DNA of 64,000 nucleotides from Marichromatium bheemlicum. Lineage in GTDB: Bacteria > Pseudomonadota > Gammaproteobacteria > Chromatiales > Chromatiaceae. The position numbers were made by a program, and so were the translations under genes. The stretch is taken from positions 124,001-188,000 of the forward strand of contig NZ_JAAXKX010000001.1 of NCBI RefSeq assembly GCF_012276755.1. Reading direction: 5' to 3'. Below are positions 37,116-44,932 of the stretch, one piece after another (positions within the stretch are counted from its first letter, which is position 1; each line of letters begins with the position of its first letter). The notes beneath the pieces were generated by a model, which made no database searches, was not told the DNA's origin, and was given only the letters and a program-made list of their open reading frames with translations.

Positions 37116-37146
37116 CCATCATTCAAAGCTAAGGAGTACCCAGCCG

Positions 37147-37821
37147 ATGCCAGGCCTGTTCGTCACCGGAACCGACACCGATAGCGGCAAGACCGCGATC
37201 AGCCAGGGGTTGATCGCCGCGCTGGCCGCGCACGAGCTGCGCGTGCTGGGGATGAAGCCGATCGCCTCGGGCTGTGTCGAGACCGCCGACGGACTGCGCA
37301 ACGACGACGCCGAGCGGCTCGCTGCCGCCGGCTGGTGCGAACAGCCCTATGCGCGGATCAACCCCTATGCCTTCGCCCCGGCGATCGCCCCGCACGTGGC
37401 CGCCGCCGAGGTCGGGGTGGAGATCGCGCTGGCGCCGATCCGCGACGCCTATCGGGCGCTGAGCGACGAGGCCGACTGGGTGGTGGTCGAGGGCGCCGGC
37501 GGCTGGCGCGTCCCGCTCGGCGACCGGCTGTCGATGCGCGACCTGCCGCGCGCGCTCGACCTGCCGGTAGTGCTGGTGGTCGGGGTCAAGCTCGGCTGCA
37601 TCAACCACGCCCTGCTCACCCAGGATGCGATCCGCGCCAGCGGCTGCCCGCTCGTCGGCTGGGTCGCCAATCAGGTCGACCCGACCATGACCGCCTCGGC
37701 GGCCACCCTCGACACCCTCACCCGCGCCATCGCCGCCCCCCGGCTCGGCGTGGTGCCCTGGCTCGACCAGCTCACCCCGGCCACCGTCGCCGCTCATCTC
37801 GACCCGACGCCGTTGCTGTGA
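37147..37821 (+). CDS. bioD: Dethiobiotin synthetase BioD
   Basis: 224 residues, as in E. coli. ATP-dependent carboxylation of DAPA to dethiobiotin. FVTGTDTDSGKTAISQGLI carries the modified P-loop (residues 8-16), then LGMKPIASGC, VVEGAGGWRVPLG and VVGVKLGCINHALLTQDAI. TAAGGAG stands eleven to twelve bases before the ATG. Last gene of the operon. bioA is not in this window, so DAPA synthase must be encoded elsewhere. Confidence 0.96.
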   Translation: MPGLFVTGTDTDSGKTAISQGLIAALAAHELRVLGMKPIASGCVETADGLRNDDAERLAAAGWCEQPYARINPYAFAPAIAPHVAAAEVGVEIALAPIRDAYRALSDEADWVVVEGAGGWRVPLGDRLSMRDLPRALDLPVVLVVGVKLGCINHALLTQDAIRASGCPLVGWVANQVDPTMTASAATLDTLTRAIAAPRLGVVPWLDQLTPATVAAHLDPTPLL

Positions 37822-37840
37822 CGGAAGGGGCAAAGAACTT

Positions 37841-37962
37841 GAACCGCCAAGATACCGTCTTGCCCGTCAATCGCCGATCATGCACACCAGCCTCGCCGAC
37901 TGGAGGCTGGATGCTGATCGCTGGAAGCTGATTCGAACCGCCAAGACACAAAGAACGCGAAG
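37841..37962 (+). repeat. Two copies of the dispersed intergenic repeat
   Basis: GAACCGCCAAGATACCG at 37841 and GAACCGCCAAGACACAAAG at 37935, the second running on to 37962. Between them is GCTGG/GCTGA-rich sequence reminiscent of the heptamer arrays. Confidence 0.7.
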
Positions 37963-38087
37963 TTTGCGTCGATTGAGTGACCCCTCCGTCCACCGTTTCA
38001 TCGAAAAAGCGGCAAGCCCGTAGAAGTGGCAAGCCCGAGGACGGGAGACCCGACATCGGCGCTCGATCAGCAGACGTTGAGGCATGC

Positions 38088-38112
38088 GTTGGGTTGTCAC
38101 CGGCAACCCAAC
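38088..38112. repeat. Palindrome GTTGGGTTG / CAACCCAAC
   Basis: Perfect 9-bp arms with a 7-nt loop, followed by CTACAC. Related, decayed copies appear near 30702-30730 and 30830. A REP-like element; no protein-coding content. Confidence 0.75.
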
Positions 38113-38130
38113 CTACACGCTGAACAAAAA

Positions 38131-38178
38131 ACCTTCGTGCCCCTTGGCGCGCTTCGCGCCTTGGTGGTCAATCTCCCC
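38131..38178 (-). repeat. Dispersed intergenic repeat, inverted copy
   Basis: On the minus strand it reads GACCACCAAGGCGCGAAGCG..., ending in AAGG; the core matches the other members with one or two changes. Confidence 0.65.
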
Positions 38179-38267
38179 TCTCCACCGCAGCGCGCCTGGG
38201 CTATGCTGTGCGCCCGACGGTCCGGCCCGGTGCCGGGCACCCTGATGCCACTGACGACGAGCGTCCG

Positions 38268-39473
38268 ATGATCGCACTCCATTCATCCCGTCGCCACGCC
38301 GCACTCGTGCTGGGCGCGGCCCTGTTGTGTCTGAGCGGTCTGGCGCGCGGTGCCGATCCGCTCGCCACCGTGCGCGGGCTGGGGCACGCCAGCCTGCTGC
38401 TGGTCGAGCCCGACGGCACCACCGCGATCGCCCAGGGCGCGACCACGCCACGGGTGCCGGCCTCGACGATGAAGCTGCTCACCGCCTATGCCGCGCTCGA
38501 GACCTGGGGACGCGAACATCGCTTCCACACCGATGTCCGCCTCGACGACGACGGCGTCCTCTGGGTCATCGGGCACGGCGATCCCTATCTGGTTTCCGAG
38601 GAGCTGATGCGCATCGCCACCGCGCTGCGCGCGCGCGGCCTCACCCGCATCAACGGCCTCGGGCTCGACACCCACGCGCTCGGCGCCGATACCGAGATCC
38701 CCGGGCGCTCGCGCACCACCAACCCCTACGATGCCCCGCTGAGCGCGCTCGCGGCCAACTTCAACACCGTGAGCCTGGTACGCGAGGCCGATGGCCGGCT
38801 GCGCAGCGGCGAGTCGCAGACGCCGCTGACCGCCACCGCGCGGGCGCTGGGCGCCGACCTGGGACCGGGGCGCTATCGCATCAACCTGGTCGACCGCGCC
38901 CGTGCCGAGCGTCACTTCGGTGAGCTGTTCGCAGCCCTGCTCGAACGCGCCGGCATCAGCGTCGCCGGGCCGATCCGTCAAGCGCGGGCGCCACGCGGTG
39001 CGCGGCAGGTCTATCGGCACCACAACAGTCGCACCCTCGCTGAGATGATCGCGCCGATGCTCGAGTACTCGACCAACTTCATCGCCAACGGCTTGTTCAT
39101 CAAGCTCTCCGACCCCAAAGACAAGGGGGTAGCAGGGATGGCCGAGGCGCGGCGCGCAATGACCCGGCTGGTGCGCGCGCGCCTCGGCTGGCGCGACGCG
39201 GTGATCGACGACGGCGCCGGACTGTCGCGCGCCAACCGCTTGAGCGCGCACCAGCTCGTCGAGCTGCTCGACGCCTTCACCCCCTATCGCGACCTGATGC
39301 CGCGCCAGGACAACGACCCCCGGGTGCTGGCCAAGACCGGCACCCTGACCGGGGTCAGCAGCTATGCCGGCTACGTCCGGCGCAATGGCGAGTGGGGACG
39401 CTTCGCGCTGCTCGTCGAGCAACCGGTCGATCGCGGCCTGCGCCAACGGCTGGCCAGCGCGCTGGCGCGCTGA
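38268..39473 (+). CDS. dacB: PBP4-type D-Ala-D-Ala carboxypeptidase (peptidase S13)
   Basis: 401 residues, about 75 fewer than E. coli DacB. Signal peptide about 1-28 (ALVLGAALLCLSGLARGA). The three penicillin-binding motifs are present: STMK with Ser66 and Lys69, STN at 268-270, and KTG at 356-358. It trims or cleaves peptidoglycan cross-links in the periplasm. The shortening falls in the region between SxxK and SxN, so the accessory domains are reduced. ATG at 38268, 17 bp before an htrA-like gene's predecessor stop is not involved; the gene directly precedes the protease gene (16 bp). Confidence 0.88.
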   Translation: MIALHSSRRHAALVLGAALLCLSGLARGADPLATVRGLGHASLLLVEPDGTTAIAQGATTPRVPASTMKLLTAYAALETWGREHRFHTDVRLDDDGVLWVIGHGDPYLVSEELMRIATALRARGLTRINGLGLDTHALGADTEIPGRSRTTNPYDAPLSALAANFNTVSLVREADGRLRSGESQTPLTATARALGADLGPGRYRINLVDRARAERHFGELFAALLERAGISVAGPIRQARAPRGARQVYRHHNSRTLAEMIAPMLEYSTNFIANGLFIKLSDPKDKGVAGMAEARRAMTRLVRARLGWRDAVIDDGAGLSRANRLSAHQLVELLDAFTPYRDLMPRQDNDPRVLAKTGTLTGVSSYAGYVRRNGEWGRFALLVEQPVDRGLRQRLASALAR

Positions 39474-39489
39474 ATCACGGGAGGTACAG

Positions 39490-40326
39490 GTGTTCGACCC
39501 CATCGTTCGTCACCGCGTCGCGCTGATGGCGCTGGCCGTGCTGCTGGCGCTCGGCGGTTGCGCCCTGCCCCAGAGCACCGACCAGCGCCAGCTCGCCGTA
39601 CCCGAGTTCGCCGGCTTCCCGCATCGTAAGGCCGGCGCCGACTATCCCTCGCTAGCGCCGCTGATGCGCGAGATCACCCCGGCGGTGGTCAACATCGCGG
39701 TCGATGCCGAGGTCTCCACGCGCGCCCACCCCTTTCTCAGCGACCCCGAGTTCCGCGGCTTTCTCGAACGCTTCGGGCTGCCCTTGCCCGAACCCGGCGA
39801 GATCGAGCGCCAGCGCAACGTCGGCTCCGGGGTGATCGTCGACGCCGAACGCGGCTATGTGATGACCAACGCCCATCTGCTGCAGGGTGCCACCCGCATC
39901 CGCGTCACCCTCAAGGACCGGCGCAGCTTCCGCGCCCGGCGCATCGCCGCCGACACCGACACCGACATCGCCATCCTCCAGATCCCGCCGGTCGAGGTGC
40001 GCGCGCTGCGCTTCGCCGACTCCGACCGGCTCGAGGTCGGCGACTTCGTCATCGCCATCGGCAACCCCTTCGGTCTGGGCCAGACGGTGACCTCGGGGAT
40101 CGTCAGCGCGGTCGGGCGCAGCGGCATCGCCGACAACCGCTTCGGCGAGCTGATCCAGACCGACGCCTCGATCAACCCCGGCAACTCCGGCGGCCCGCTG
40201 ATCGACCTCAGCGGCGCCGTCGTCGGCATCAACACCGCGCTCATCGGCCCGGCCGGCGGCAACGTCGGCATCGGCTTCGCCGTCCCCGCCAACCGCGCCC
40301 GCGCCATCCTCGCGCGACTGCGCTAA
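39490..40326 (+). CDS. HtrA/DegQ-like serine protease, lipoprotein, no PDZ domain
   Basis: 278 residues from the GTG at 39490, preceded by GGGAGG. The lipobox LALGGC marks Cys24 as the lipidation site, so the protease is membrane-anchored in the cell envelope. One trypsin-like domain: His129 (MTNAHLL), Asp159 (TDTDIAIL) and Ser233 (NPGNSGGPL), preceded by ITPAVVNIAV. The protein ends right after NVGIGFAVPANRARAIL, exactly where PDZ domains normally begin, so substrate recognition and trimer regulation must differ from DegP/DegS. The downstream DNA shows no lost PDZ sequence, only repeats. Co-oriented with dacB. Confidence 0.87.
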   Translation: MFDPIVRHRVALMALAVLLALGGCALPQSTDQRQLAVPEFAGFPHRKAGADYPSLAPLMREITPAVVNIAVDAEVSTRAHPFLSDPEFRGFLERFGLPLPEPGEIERQRNVGSGVIVDAERGYVMTNAHLLQGATRIRVTLKDRRSFRARRIAADTDTDIAILQIPPVEVRALRFADSDRLEVGDFVIAIGNPFGLGQTVTSGIVSAVGRSGIADNRFGELIQTDASINPGNSGGPLIDLSGAVVGINTALIGPAGGNVGIGFAVPANRARAILARLR

Positions 40327-40351
40327 AGGCAGCGCTGGTAGCCGGAAAGGG

Positions 40352-40382
40352 TGAACCGCAAAGACTCGAAGGGCGCAAAGGG
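40352..40382 (+). repeat. Dispersed intergenic repeat
   Basis: GAACCGCAAAGACTCGAAGG then GCGCAAAGGG: the clearest version of the family. Confidence 0.75.
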
Positions 40383-40652
40383 ATTGAAGCTTCCAGCCTT
40401 CAGCCTCCAGTCGCCAGTGGGCGCTGTCGATCAGCTCCGCACGCGTGTCCGAGCGCCTCGCGCTGATGATGTTGCGTTGTACGCCATCCTGTCAGCGAGA
40501 CGTGGCGGTGATGGTCGCGGTCGAGTAGCGCCAGCTGCCAGTGCATCTGTGCCCTCGATGATGACTCTGCTTGCCATCAGCTTTAGCGCGCTAGCGTTCG
40601 AGGACAGGCAGCCACTAACGGCTGGTGGCTGATCGCTGGAGGCGATTCTCTT

Positions 40653-40691
40653 CTTTGCGCGTCTTCGTGCCCTTCGAGTCTTTGCGGTTTA
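40653..40691 (-). repeat. Dispersed intergenic repeat, inverted copy
   Basis: Minus-strand reading AAACCGCAAAGACTCGAAGG, then GCACGAAGACGCGCAAAG. Immediately followed by the heptamer array. Confidence 0.75.
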
Positions 40692-40699
40692 ACCCCTCC

Positions 40700-40741
40700 G
40701 GCTGACGGCTGACGGCTGACGGCTGACGGCTGACGGCTGAC
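40700..40741 (+). repeat. Heptamer tandem array (GGCTGAC x6)
   Basis: Six perfect consecutive GGCTGAC units, then decayed units to about 40757. Same length of unit and same position beside an inverted dispersed repeat as the array at 30924. Confidence 0.95.
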
Positions 40742-40759
40742 GGCAGAAAGCTGATCGCC

Positions 40760-40800
40760 CTTTTCGCCTTCGCGTCCTTTGTGGCTTTGCGGTTCAATCT
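40760..40800 (-). repeat. Dispersed intergenic repeat, inverted copy
   Basis: Minus-strand reading GAACCGCAAAGCCACAAAGG, then ACGCGAAGGCGAAAAG. Confidence 0.75.
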
Positions 40801-41165
40801 CTCTGGCGGCTGACAGCTGGCGGCTGGCGGCGATTTGCACTCACCGCCCCCCTGTTCTAGAGTGCGCCCAGAGAGCCTCGCGTCATCGAAGGATCCCTGG
40901 GAGAGACCGATCGCGACGAACAACGCAACCGATCGGGTCGACCCGTCGCCGCGTCCACCACTCGGGCCTCGGCGGGACGCCATCCCCTCGGTGGAGCGAC
41001 CGGTCCCGGCCGGCGTCCCGTTCCTTCGATCGTCTCGCGTCTCCCGCAGACCGCAAGACGGCGCGATTCGTCACCCTCCCAACCCTCGACCCGAGACCTC
41101 CGTTCGCTCGCCTGCCGGACTGCCCCGGTAGGCGCAATGCACCCCAAACTCCGGGAGACCATCCC

Positions 41166-41594
41166 ATGTCTGAAGCCAAGCTCGGCGATACCGTCAAGAT
41201 CCACTACACCGGCACCCTCGAGGACGGCACCCAGTTCGACAGCTCGGTCGGACGCGAGCCGATCGAGTTCACCATCGGCGCTGGCGGCATCATCCCCGGC
41301 TTCGAGGAGGCCGTGAAGGGCATGAGCGTCGGTGAGAACAAGACCGTCACCATCCCCCCGGCCCAGGCCTACGGCGATTACCGTCCCGAGATGACGCAAG
41401 AGGTGCCGCGCTCGGCCATCCCCGCCGATATCGACCTGCACGAGGGCATGGTGCTGCACGCCCAGGGCCCCGACGGTCAGCACGTCTCCTTCACCGTCAA
41501 GGCGTTCAACGACGAGCAGGTCACCATCGACGGTAACCACCCGCTCGCCGGCAAGGACCTTACCTTCGCCCTGGAGCTGGTTTCCATCTCCTGA
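41166..41594 (+). CDS. FKBP-type peptidyl-prolyl isomerase, SlyD-like
   Basis: 142 residues. The FKBP fold begins VKIHYTGTLEDGTQFDSS and has GREPIEFTIGAGGIIPGFEEAVKGM (in parts). An insert-in-flap (IF) domain follows at about 70-120 (YGDYRPEMTQEVPRSAIP...HVSFTVKAF), which is the chaperone domain of SlyD-type proteins, and the fold closes with NHPLAGKDLTFALELV. The His/Cys-rich nickel-binding tail of E. coli SlyD is absent, as in FKBP-type FkpB/SlpA relatives. Cytoplasmic, no signal peptide. The ATG at 41166 follows GGGAGAC. Confidence 0.92.
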   Translation: MSEAKLGDTVKIHYTGTLEDGTQFDSSVGREPIEFTIGAGGIIPGFEEAVKGMSVGENKTVTIPPAQAYGDYRPEMTQEVPRSAIPADIDLHEGMVLHAQGPDGQHVSFTVKAFNDEQVTIDGNHPLAGKDLTFALELVSIS

Positions 41595-41855
41595 TCGCGG
41601 CTGAGCCACGCCATCGCGTGGCTCCGGCCGGGGCGCCTCGCCCCGCCTCGGTGCAAGGAAGCACCACCCCTCGCCAAGGCTTGCCCTCGCCCCCCCAGAC
41701 ACAGATACTCTACCCCCAGGACGGTCAGCCGCCGGCGACGGACGCACCCGTCCAACAACGCCTTATCCCAAACCTCGGCCGACACCCGCAACCTACGCCA
41801 CTCGCGGGACAGCACCGGCCCACGCTCGCCCAGATCAGTCGCGGGGCAGATCGCC

Positions 41856-43085
41856 ATGGACAACACCACCACCCTCGAGCCGGACACCCAGAACCCATCG
41901 ACGGCGTCCGACCCCACGCCCGGCGCCGAGGACGTCGCCGCCCGGACCCGGATCAGCCAGCAGGCCGCACAGATCGCCAAGCTCGCCGTCAACGTCGCCG
42001 AGCAGCGCCGCGATCTCAAGCAGTTGCGGGACACCGTGCTGAACCGACTCGGCGACATGGACGAGGACCGTCGCCTCACTATCGCCCAGCTCCAGCGCGC
42101 CCTGCAGAACCACCGCACCCTACTCGACCGTCGGTTGCATCACTGGCGCACCCTGGTGTTCGCCACCCTGGTCGTGCTGCTGATCGGCATCGCCCTCGCC
42201 CTCACCCTCGCCTACCGTCAGCTCGACGCCCAGCGCCAGGCGCTCGCCGAGCGCGTCGAGCGCATCGCCGCGATCCAGTCGCGCCCCAGCGACAACACCC
42301 AGTCCGACGCCATGATCCAGCGCGAACTCGATACGCTCTCGGCCACCATCGAACAGCTCGCCCGTGAGCTGCGCGCCACGCCCGGACCGACGACGCGCAC
42401 CGCCCCCATGGTCGTTGACCCGGCACCGGCGCTATCCTCCACCTCGGTGATCGACAGCGGCGCGCTCAACGACACGCAGCAGCCCCTGCGCGCGACTCGA
42501 CAAAGCCTCTCCCCGGCCCCGGTCACGCCGAGCCTGCCGGCGGTCATCGAGACCGACGAGGCGACGCCCCCGACGACGGTCGAGACTGCGCCTCCCAAGC
42601 CCGAGCCAGAGACCCCAGCATCGTCGAGCGTCTCAACGGAACCCGAGACACAACCCGCCGAGCCCACGCCCGCCCAGGCCGAGGCGATCGCGCCGGCTCC
42701 TGCCGACGAAGCGGCGCCGGACGCCCCGACCGAGGCCGCAACACCCGAGACCACCGAGGCGCCCGCCGCCCATCCGGCGCTCGACGACAACGCCCCGGCC
42801 ATCACCCTCGATGCGCCGAGCTACGCCATCCAACTGCTCGGCGCCTTCTCCCGCGACGGCCTGGAGAGCTTCATCCACGAACAGGACCTGCCCGATCGTC
42901 TCTACTGGCGTCAGGAGACCTACCAGGGCAAGCCCTGGTACGTGCTCATCCATAGCCTGTATCCCACCCGGGCCGAGGCCGTAGCGGCGCGGAAGGCGTT
43001 GCCGGAGGGGATTCGGGGGTTGGATATTTGGGTGAGGAGTTTGGGGGTTGGGGTGGAGGTTAGGGCTGTGGATGTGGGGGGGTAG
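41856..43085 (+). CDS. Single-pass membrane protein with coiled coil and SPOR-like domain
   Basis: 409 residues. Cytoplasmic N-terminus with coiled coil (about 30-90), one transmembrane helix (about 100-120, LVFATLVVLLIGIALALTLAY), a second short coiled coil, then a long Pro/Ala/Thr/Glu-rich linker (about 180-320). The C-terminal region (about 325-400: YAIQLLGAFSRDGLESFI, YQGKPWYVLIHSLYPTRAEAVAARKALP) fits a SPOR peptidoglycan-binding domain. Similar layouts occur in DamX-like cell-division proteins. The last 25 codons switch to GGG/TTG/AGG-rich codons, unlike the rest of the gene, so the original C-terminus may have been altered by the adjacent insertion. Confidence 0.78.
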   Translation: MDNTTTLEPDTQNPSTASDPTPGAEDVAARTRISQQAAQIAKLAVNVAEQRRDLKQLRDTVLNRLGDMDEDRRLTIAQLQRALQNHRTLLDRRLHHWRTLVFATLVVLLIGIALALTLAYRQLDAQRQALAERVERIAAIQSRPSDNTQSDAMIQRELDTLSATIEQLARELRATPGPTTRTAPMVVDPAPALSSTSVIDSGALNDTQQPLRATRQSLSPAPVTPSLPAVIETDEATPPTTVETAPPKPEPETPASSSVSTEPETQPAEPTPAQAEAIAPAPADEAAPDAPTEAATPETTEAPAAHPALDDNAPAITLDAPSYAIQLLGAFSRDGLESFIHEQDLPDRLYWRQETYQGKPWYVLIHSLYPTRAEAVAARKALPEGIRGLDIWVRSLGVGVEVRAVDVGG

Positions 43086-43116
43086 ATTGGTTTCGTTCCG
43101 GACATCATCGCTTTGA

Positions 43117-44097
43117 TCAGATGTCAAGTCCCCTGAGATTGTAAACCCGCTTATTGAATAGCTCCGGGCGTTTCTGCGCCCACTCCTTGAGCGCTTGAAT
43201 CGGGGCGATATGCCCGAGCGCTTTCTGGGGGATGTGCTGGTTGTAGACCTGGACGTAGCGGGTGATGGTCTGTTCCAGACTCAGGGCGGAGTCGAAGCGT
43301 GTGGTGGCCAGCACCTCAGCGATGCGTCCGTTGAAGCGCTCGACCAGGCCGTTGGTCTGCGGGGTTCTGGGTTTGATCAGACGATGCTCGATGGCATGCT
43401 GGGCACAGAGCTGATCGAAGCGATGCTGTCCGGTCGGGGCACGCTCGCCGGTGGCGCAGAAACGGTCGGTGAATTCCTTGCCGTTATCGGTGAGGATCTT
43501 GGAGAGGGCGAACGGAGCCGTGGCGATCAAGCGCTCGAGAAAGCCACTGGCCGAGGCTGCTGACTTGTCGTCGAGGATCTCGACATAGACCCAGCGGGTA
43601 GCGCGGTCGATGGCGGCGAAGAGATAGCGGCGCCGGTCCTCATCAGGCATCTGGGGCAAATACTTGACGTCGACATGGACGAACCCCGGTTCGTAGTCCT
43701 TGAAGGTCTTGACCTGGCGCTTCGTGGCGTCGGCCTCCTGCGGGATCAGGGTCTTGAGGTTGGAGACGCCGTGGCGGCGCAAGCAGCGATCGAGCGCCGA
43801 GCGCGAGGCCTTGGGGTGGATGAACTCACGGGTCACCACCAACAGGTCATCGAGCGGCAGCAACAGCGTCTCACGCAGCGCCACCACAAGGACTTCCTGC
43901 GCCGGCGAGAGCGTCGTGGAGAGTCGATGTGGGCGGTGCGAGGCGTCCTCGACGCCATCACGCCGACGCCACTTGCGCACCGTCAGGGGCGAGAGGTTGT
44001 ACTGCGCGGCCAAGACCTTGGTCGGCAACGTCGAGGCCTGCAGCTCACGACGAATCGCTGGGGTGGTGCGAGCATTCTTGTGCAAGCGGATGTCCAT
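43117..44097 (-). CDS. IS481-family transposase
   Basis: 326 residues. An N-terminal helix-turn-helix (about 8-50: ELQASTLPTKVLAAQYNLSPLTVRKWRRRDGV in parts) is followed by an rve integrase core. The DDE triad is intact: Asp in FVHVDVKYLPQM, Asp in ILTDNGKEFTDRF and Glu in TNGLVERFNGRIAEVL. The C-terminus YVQVYNQHIPQKALGHIAP is the usual family ending. The frame is complete, so the enzyme may be active. Its stop lies five bases inside from the TGTCAAGTCCCC end of the element. Confidence 0.93.
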   Translation of the reverse strand: MDIRLHKNARTTPAIRRELQASTLPTKVLAAQYNLSPLTVRKWRRRDGVEDASHRPHRLSTTLSPAQEVLVVALRETLLLPLDDLLVVTREFIHPKASRSALDRCLRRHGVSNLKTLIPQEADATKRQVKTFKDYEPGFVHVDVKYLPQMPDEDRRRYLFAAIDRATRWVYVEILDDKSAASASGFLERLIATAPFALSKILTDNGKEFTDRFCATGERAPTGQHRFDQLCAQHAIEHRLIKPRTPQTNGLVERFNGRIAEVLATTRFDSALSLEQTITRYVQVYNQHIPQKALGHIAPIQALKEWAQKRPELFNKRVYNLRGLDI

Positions 44098-44225
44098 CGA
44101 CGATCAGGCTCCCGGGCTGTGGACTGTTGCGCGGGCAGTGGCTTCGTGAATCAAAAGTTCAAGCACCTCACGGGCTCGGAACAAAGGATAGCTTCGACGG
44201 GGAATATGATCACACGGGACGTGAC
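43122..44225 (-). mobile_element. IS481-family insertion sequence (right end tentative)
   Basis: The left end at 43122 reads TGTCAAGTCCCCTGAGATTG, a typical IS481 terminus. The best inverted match is at 44206-44225 (15 of 20, ending GGGACGTGACA), giving 1104 bp, normal for the family. However, that sequence can also be read as part of the neighbouring transposase remnant, and no target duplication is visible, so the right end could be nearer 44100-44160. Confidence 0.55.
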
Positions 44226-44366
44226 AGCTACGTCCAGGTTTACAACCAGAATATTCCCCTGAAAGTGCTCAGACATATCACCCCAATCAAATACTCAAAG
44301 GGTGGTCAGAAAAAGCCAGAGCTATTCAGTAAGCGGACATATAATCTCAGGGTATTTGAGAAATAG
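44167..44366 (+). pseudogene. C-terminal fragment of a second, diverged IS481 transposase
   Basis: In one frame this reads SYVQVYNQNIPLKVLRHITP, then KKPELFSKRTYNLRVFEK and a stop. It is the counterpart of YVQVYNQHIPQKALGHIAP ... KRPELFNKRVYNLRGLDI in the intact transposase next door, on the opposite strand. Similarity from 44226 onward is strong; upstream of that (SFDGEYDHTGRD) it is weak, and the catalytic core is missing. Its base composition is much more AT-rich than the intact copy, matching the Fic module that follows, so the fragment probably arrived with that module. Confidence 0.75.
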
Positions 44367-44440
44367 CAGACATACAACATCAGAGATGCTTGATAGACAA
44401 ACCCTGGATAAGCAATTTGACAAATCAGTTGGATTACAAG

Positions 44441-44932
44441 ATGCCAGAAAGCATTAAAGAAACAGCAAGCCGAGCAATCTCCTCAAAAGATATCGAAGCA
44501 CTCAAATGCTGCGGCTCATATCTTGAGATCAAGCGCTCAATTGAATTGACCCTCAAAAACAAAATACACACACAAGGATGGGAATCTCTTTTCAACAGGA
44601 TTCAAGCTTTAAAAAAGGCACTCTCTAGCAAACACGAAAAAATCTCAAATGCGCTCAAAAAAAGATCACTGAAAGAATCAAAAAATGAAATTCGTTTAAT
44701 TCTTGGAATAAATGTTACAGCAAGAAGCAAGAATGAATTTAGCGAAAAAATAGAGGCTTTTAAGTTTTTATTTATCACACCTTCTACTGACCCCTACCAG
44801 CGATATGAAGAAACCAAAAAAAGGAACTTCAAAAACAGCTCAAGACTGGAAGGCATAGAGCTTAGCGGGGCCACTCAGCACAAAAGTCTTAGTGAGATAA
44901 TATCCAAATACAAAAGCGGGCGCCATGGATAA
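44441..44932 (+). CDS. Fic antitoxin with YhfG-like C-terminus and N-terminal extension
   Basis: 163 residues from the ATG at 44441 (a TTG at 44390 would add 17). The C-terminal 45 residues contain RNFKNSSRLEGIELSG: SSRLEG at 133-138 fits the class I Fic antitoxin inhibitory motif (S/T)xxxE(G/N), and the surrounding residues resemble E. coli YhfG, which is only about 55 residues. In this family the Glu pairs with the toxin's ATP-site Arg and blocks AMP transfer. The first 115 residues are Lys- and Ser-rich, helical and unrecognised; they contain a CC pair at 23-24. The gene is strikingly AT-rich and overlaps the fic start by 8 bp, so the two are translationally coupled. Autoregulation by the extension is possible but unproven. 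Confidence 0.78.
   Translation: MPESIKETASRAISSKDIEALKCCGSYLEIKRSIELTLKNKIHTQGWESLFNRIQALKKALSSKHEKISNALKKRSLKESKNEIRLILGINVTARSKNEFSEKIEAFKFLFITPSTDPYQRYEETKKRNFKNSSRLEGIELSGATQHKSLSEIISKYKSGRHG

Larger units (their letters stand above)
37822..38267. other. Repeat-bearing intergenic region
   Basis: About 445 bp without a gene. Two direct copies and one inverted copy of the dispersed repeat and one strong palindrome (all listed) make up much of it; the rest (37970-38080) shows nothing recognised. Confidence 0.65.
40327..41165. other. Repeat-rich intergenic region
   Basis: About 840 bp with no convincing gene. It holds three copies of the dispersed repeat and a heptamer array (listed). TTGCAC, 17 bp, TAGAGT at 40835-40863 is a possible promoter for the FKBP gene but would leave a leader of about 300 nt. 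The part 40430-40600 is unrecognised; small open frames here arise from the repeats. Confidence 0.6.

Noticed and set aside
40351-40632. 93-codon frame starting MNRKDSKGAKG
   Set aside because: The start is encoded by the dispersed repeat itself, and similar frames appear at other copies.
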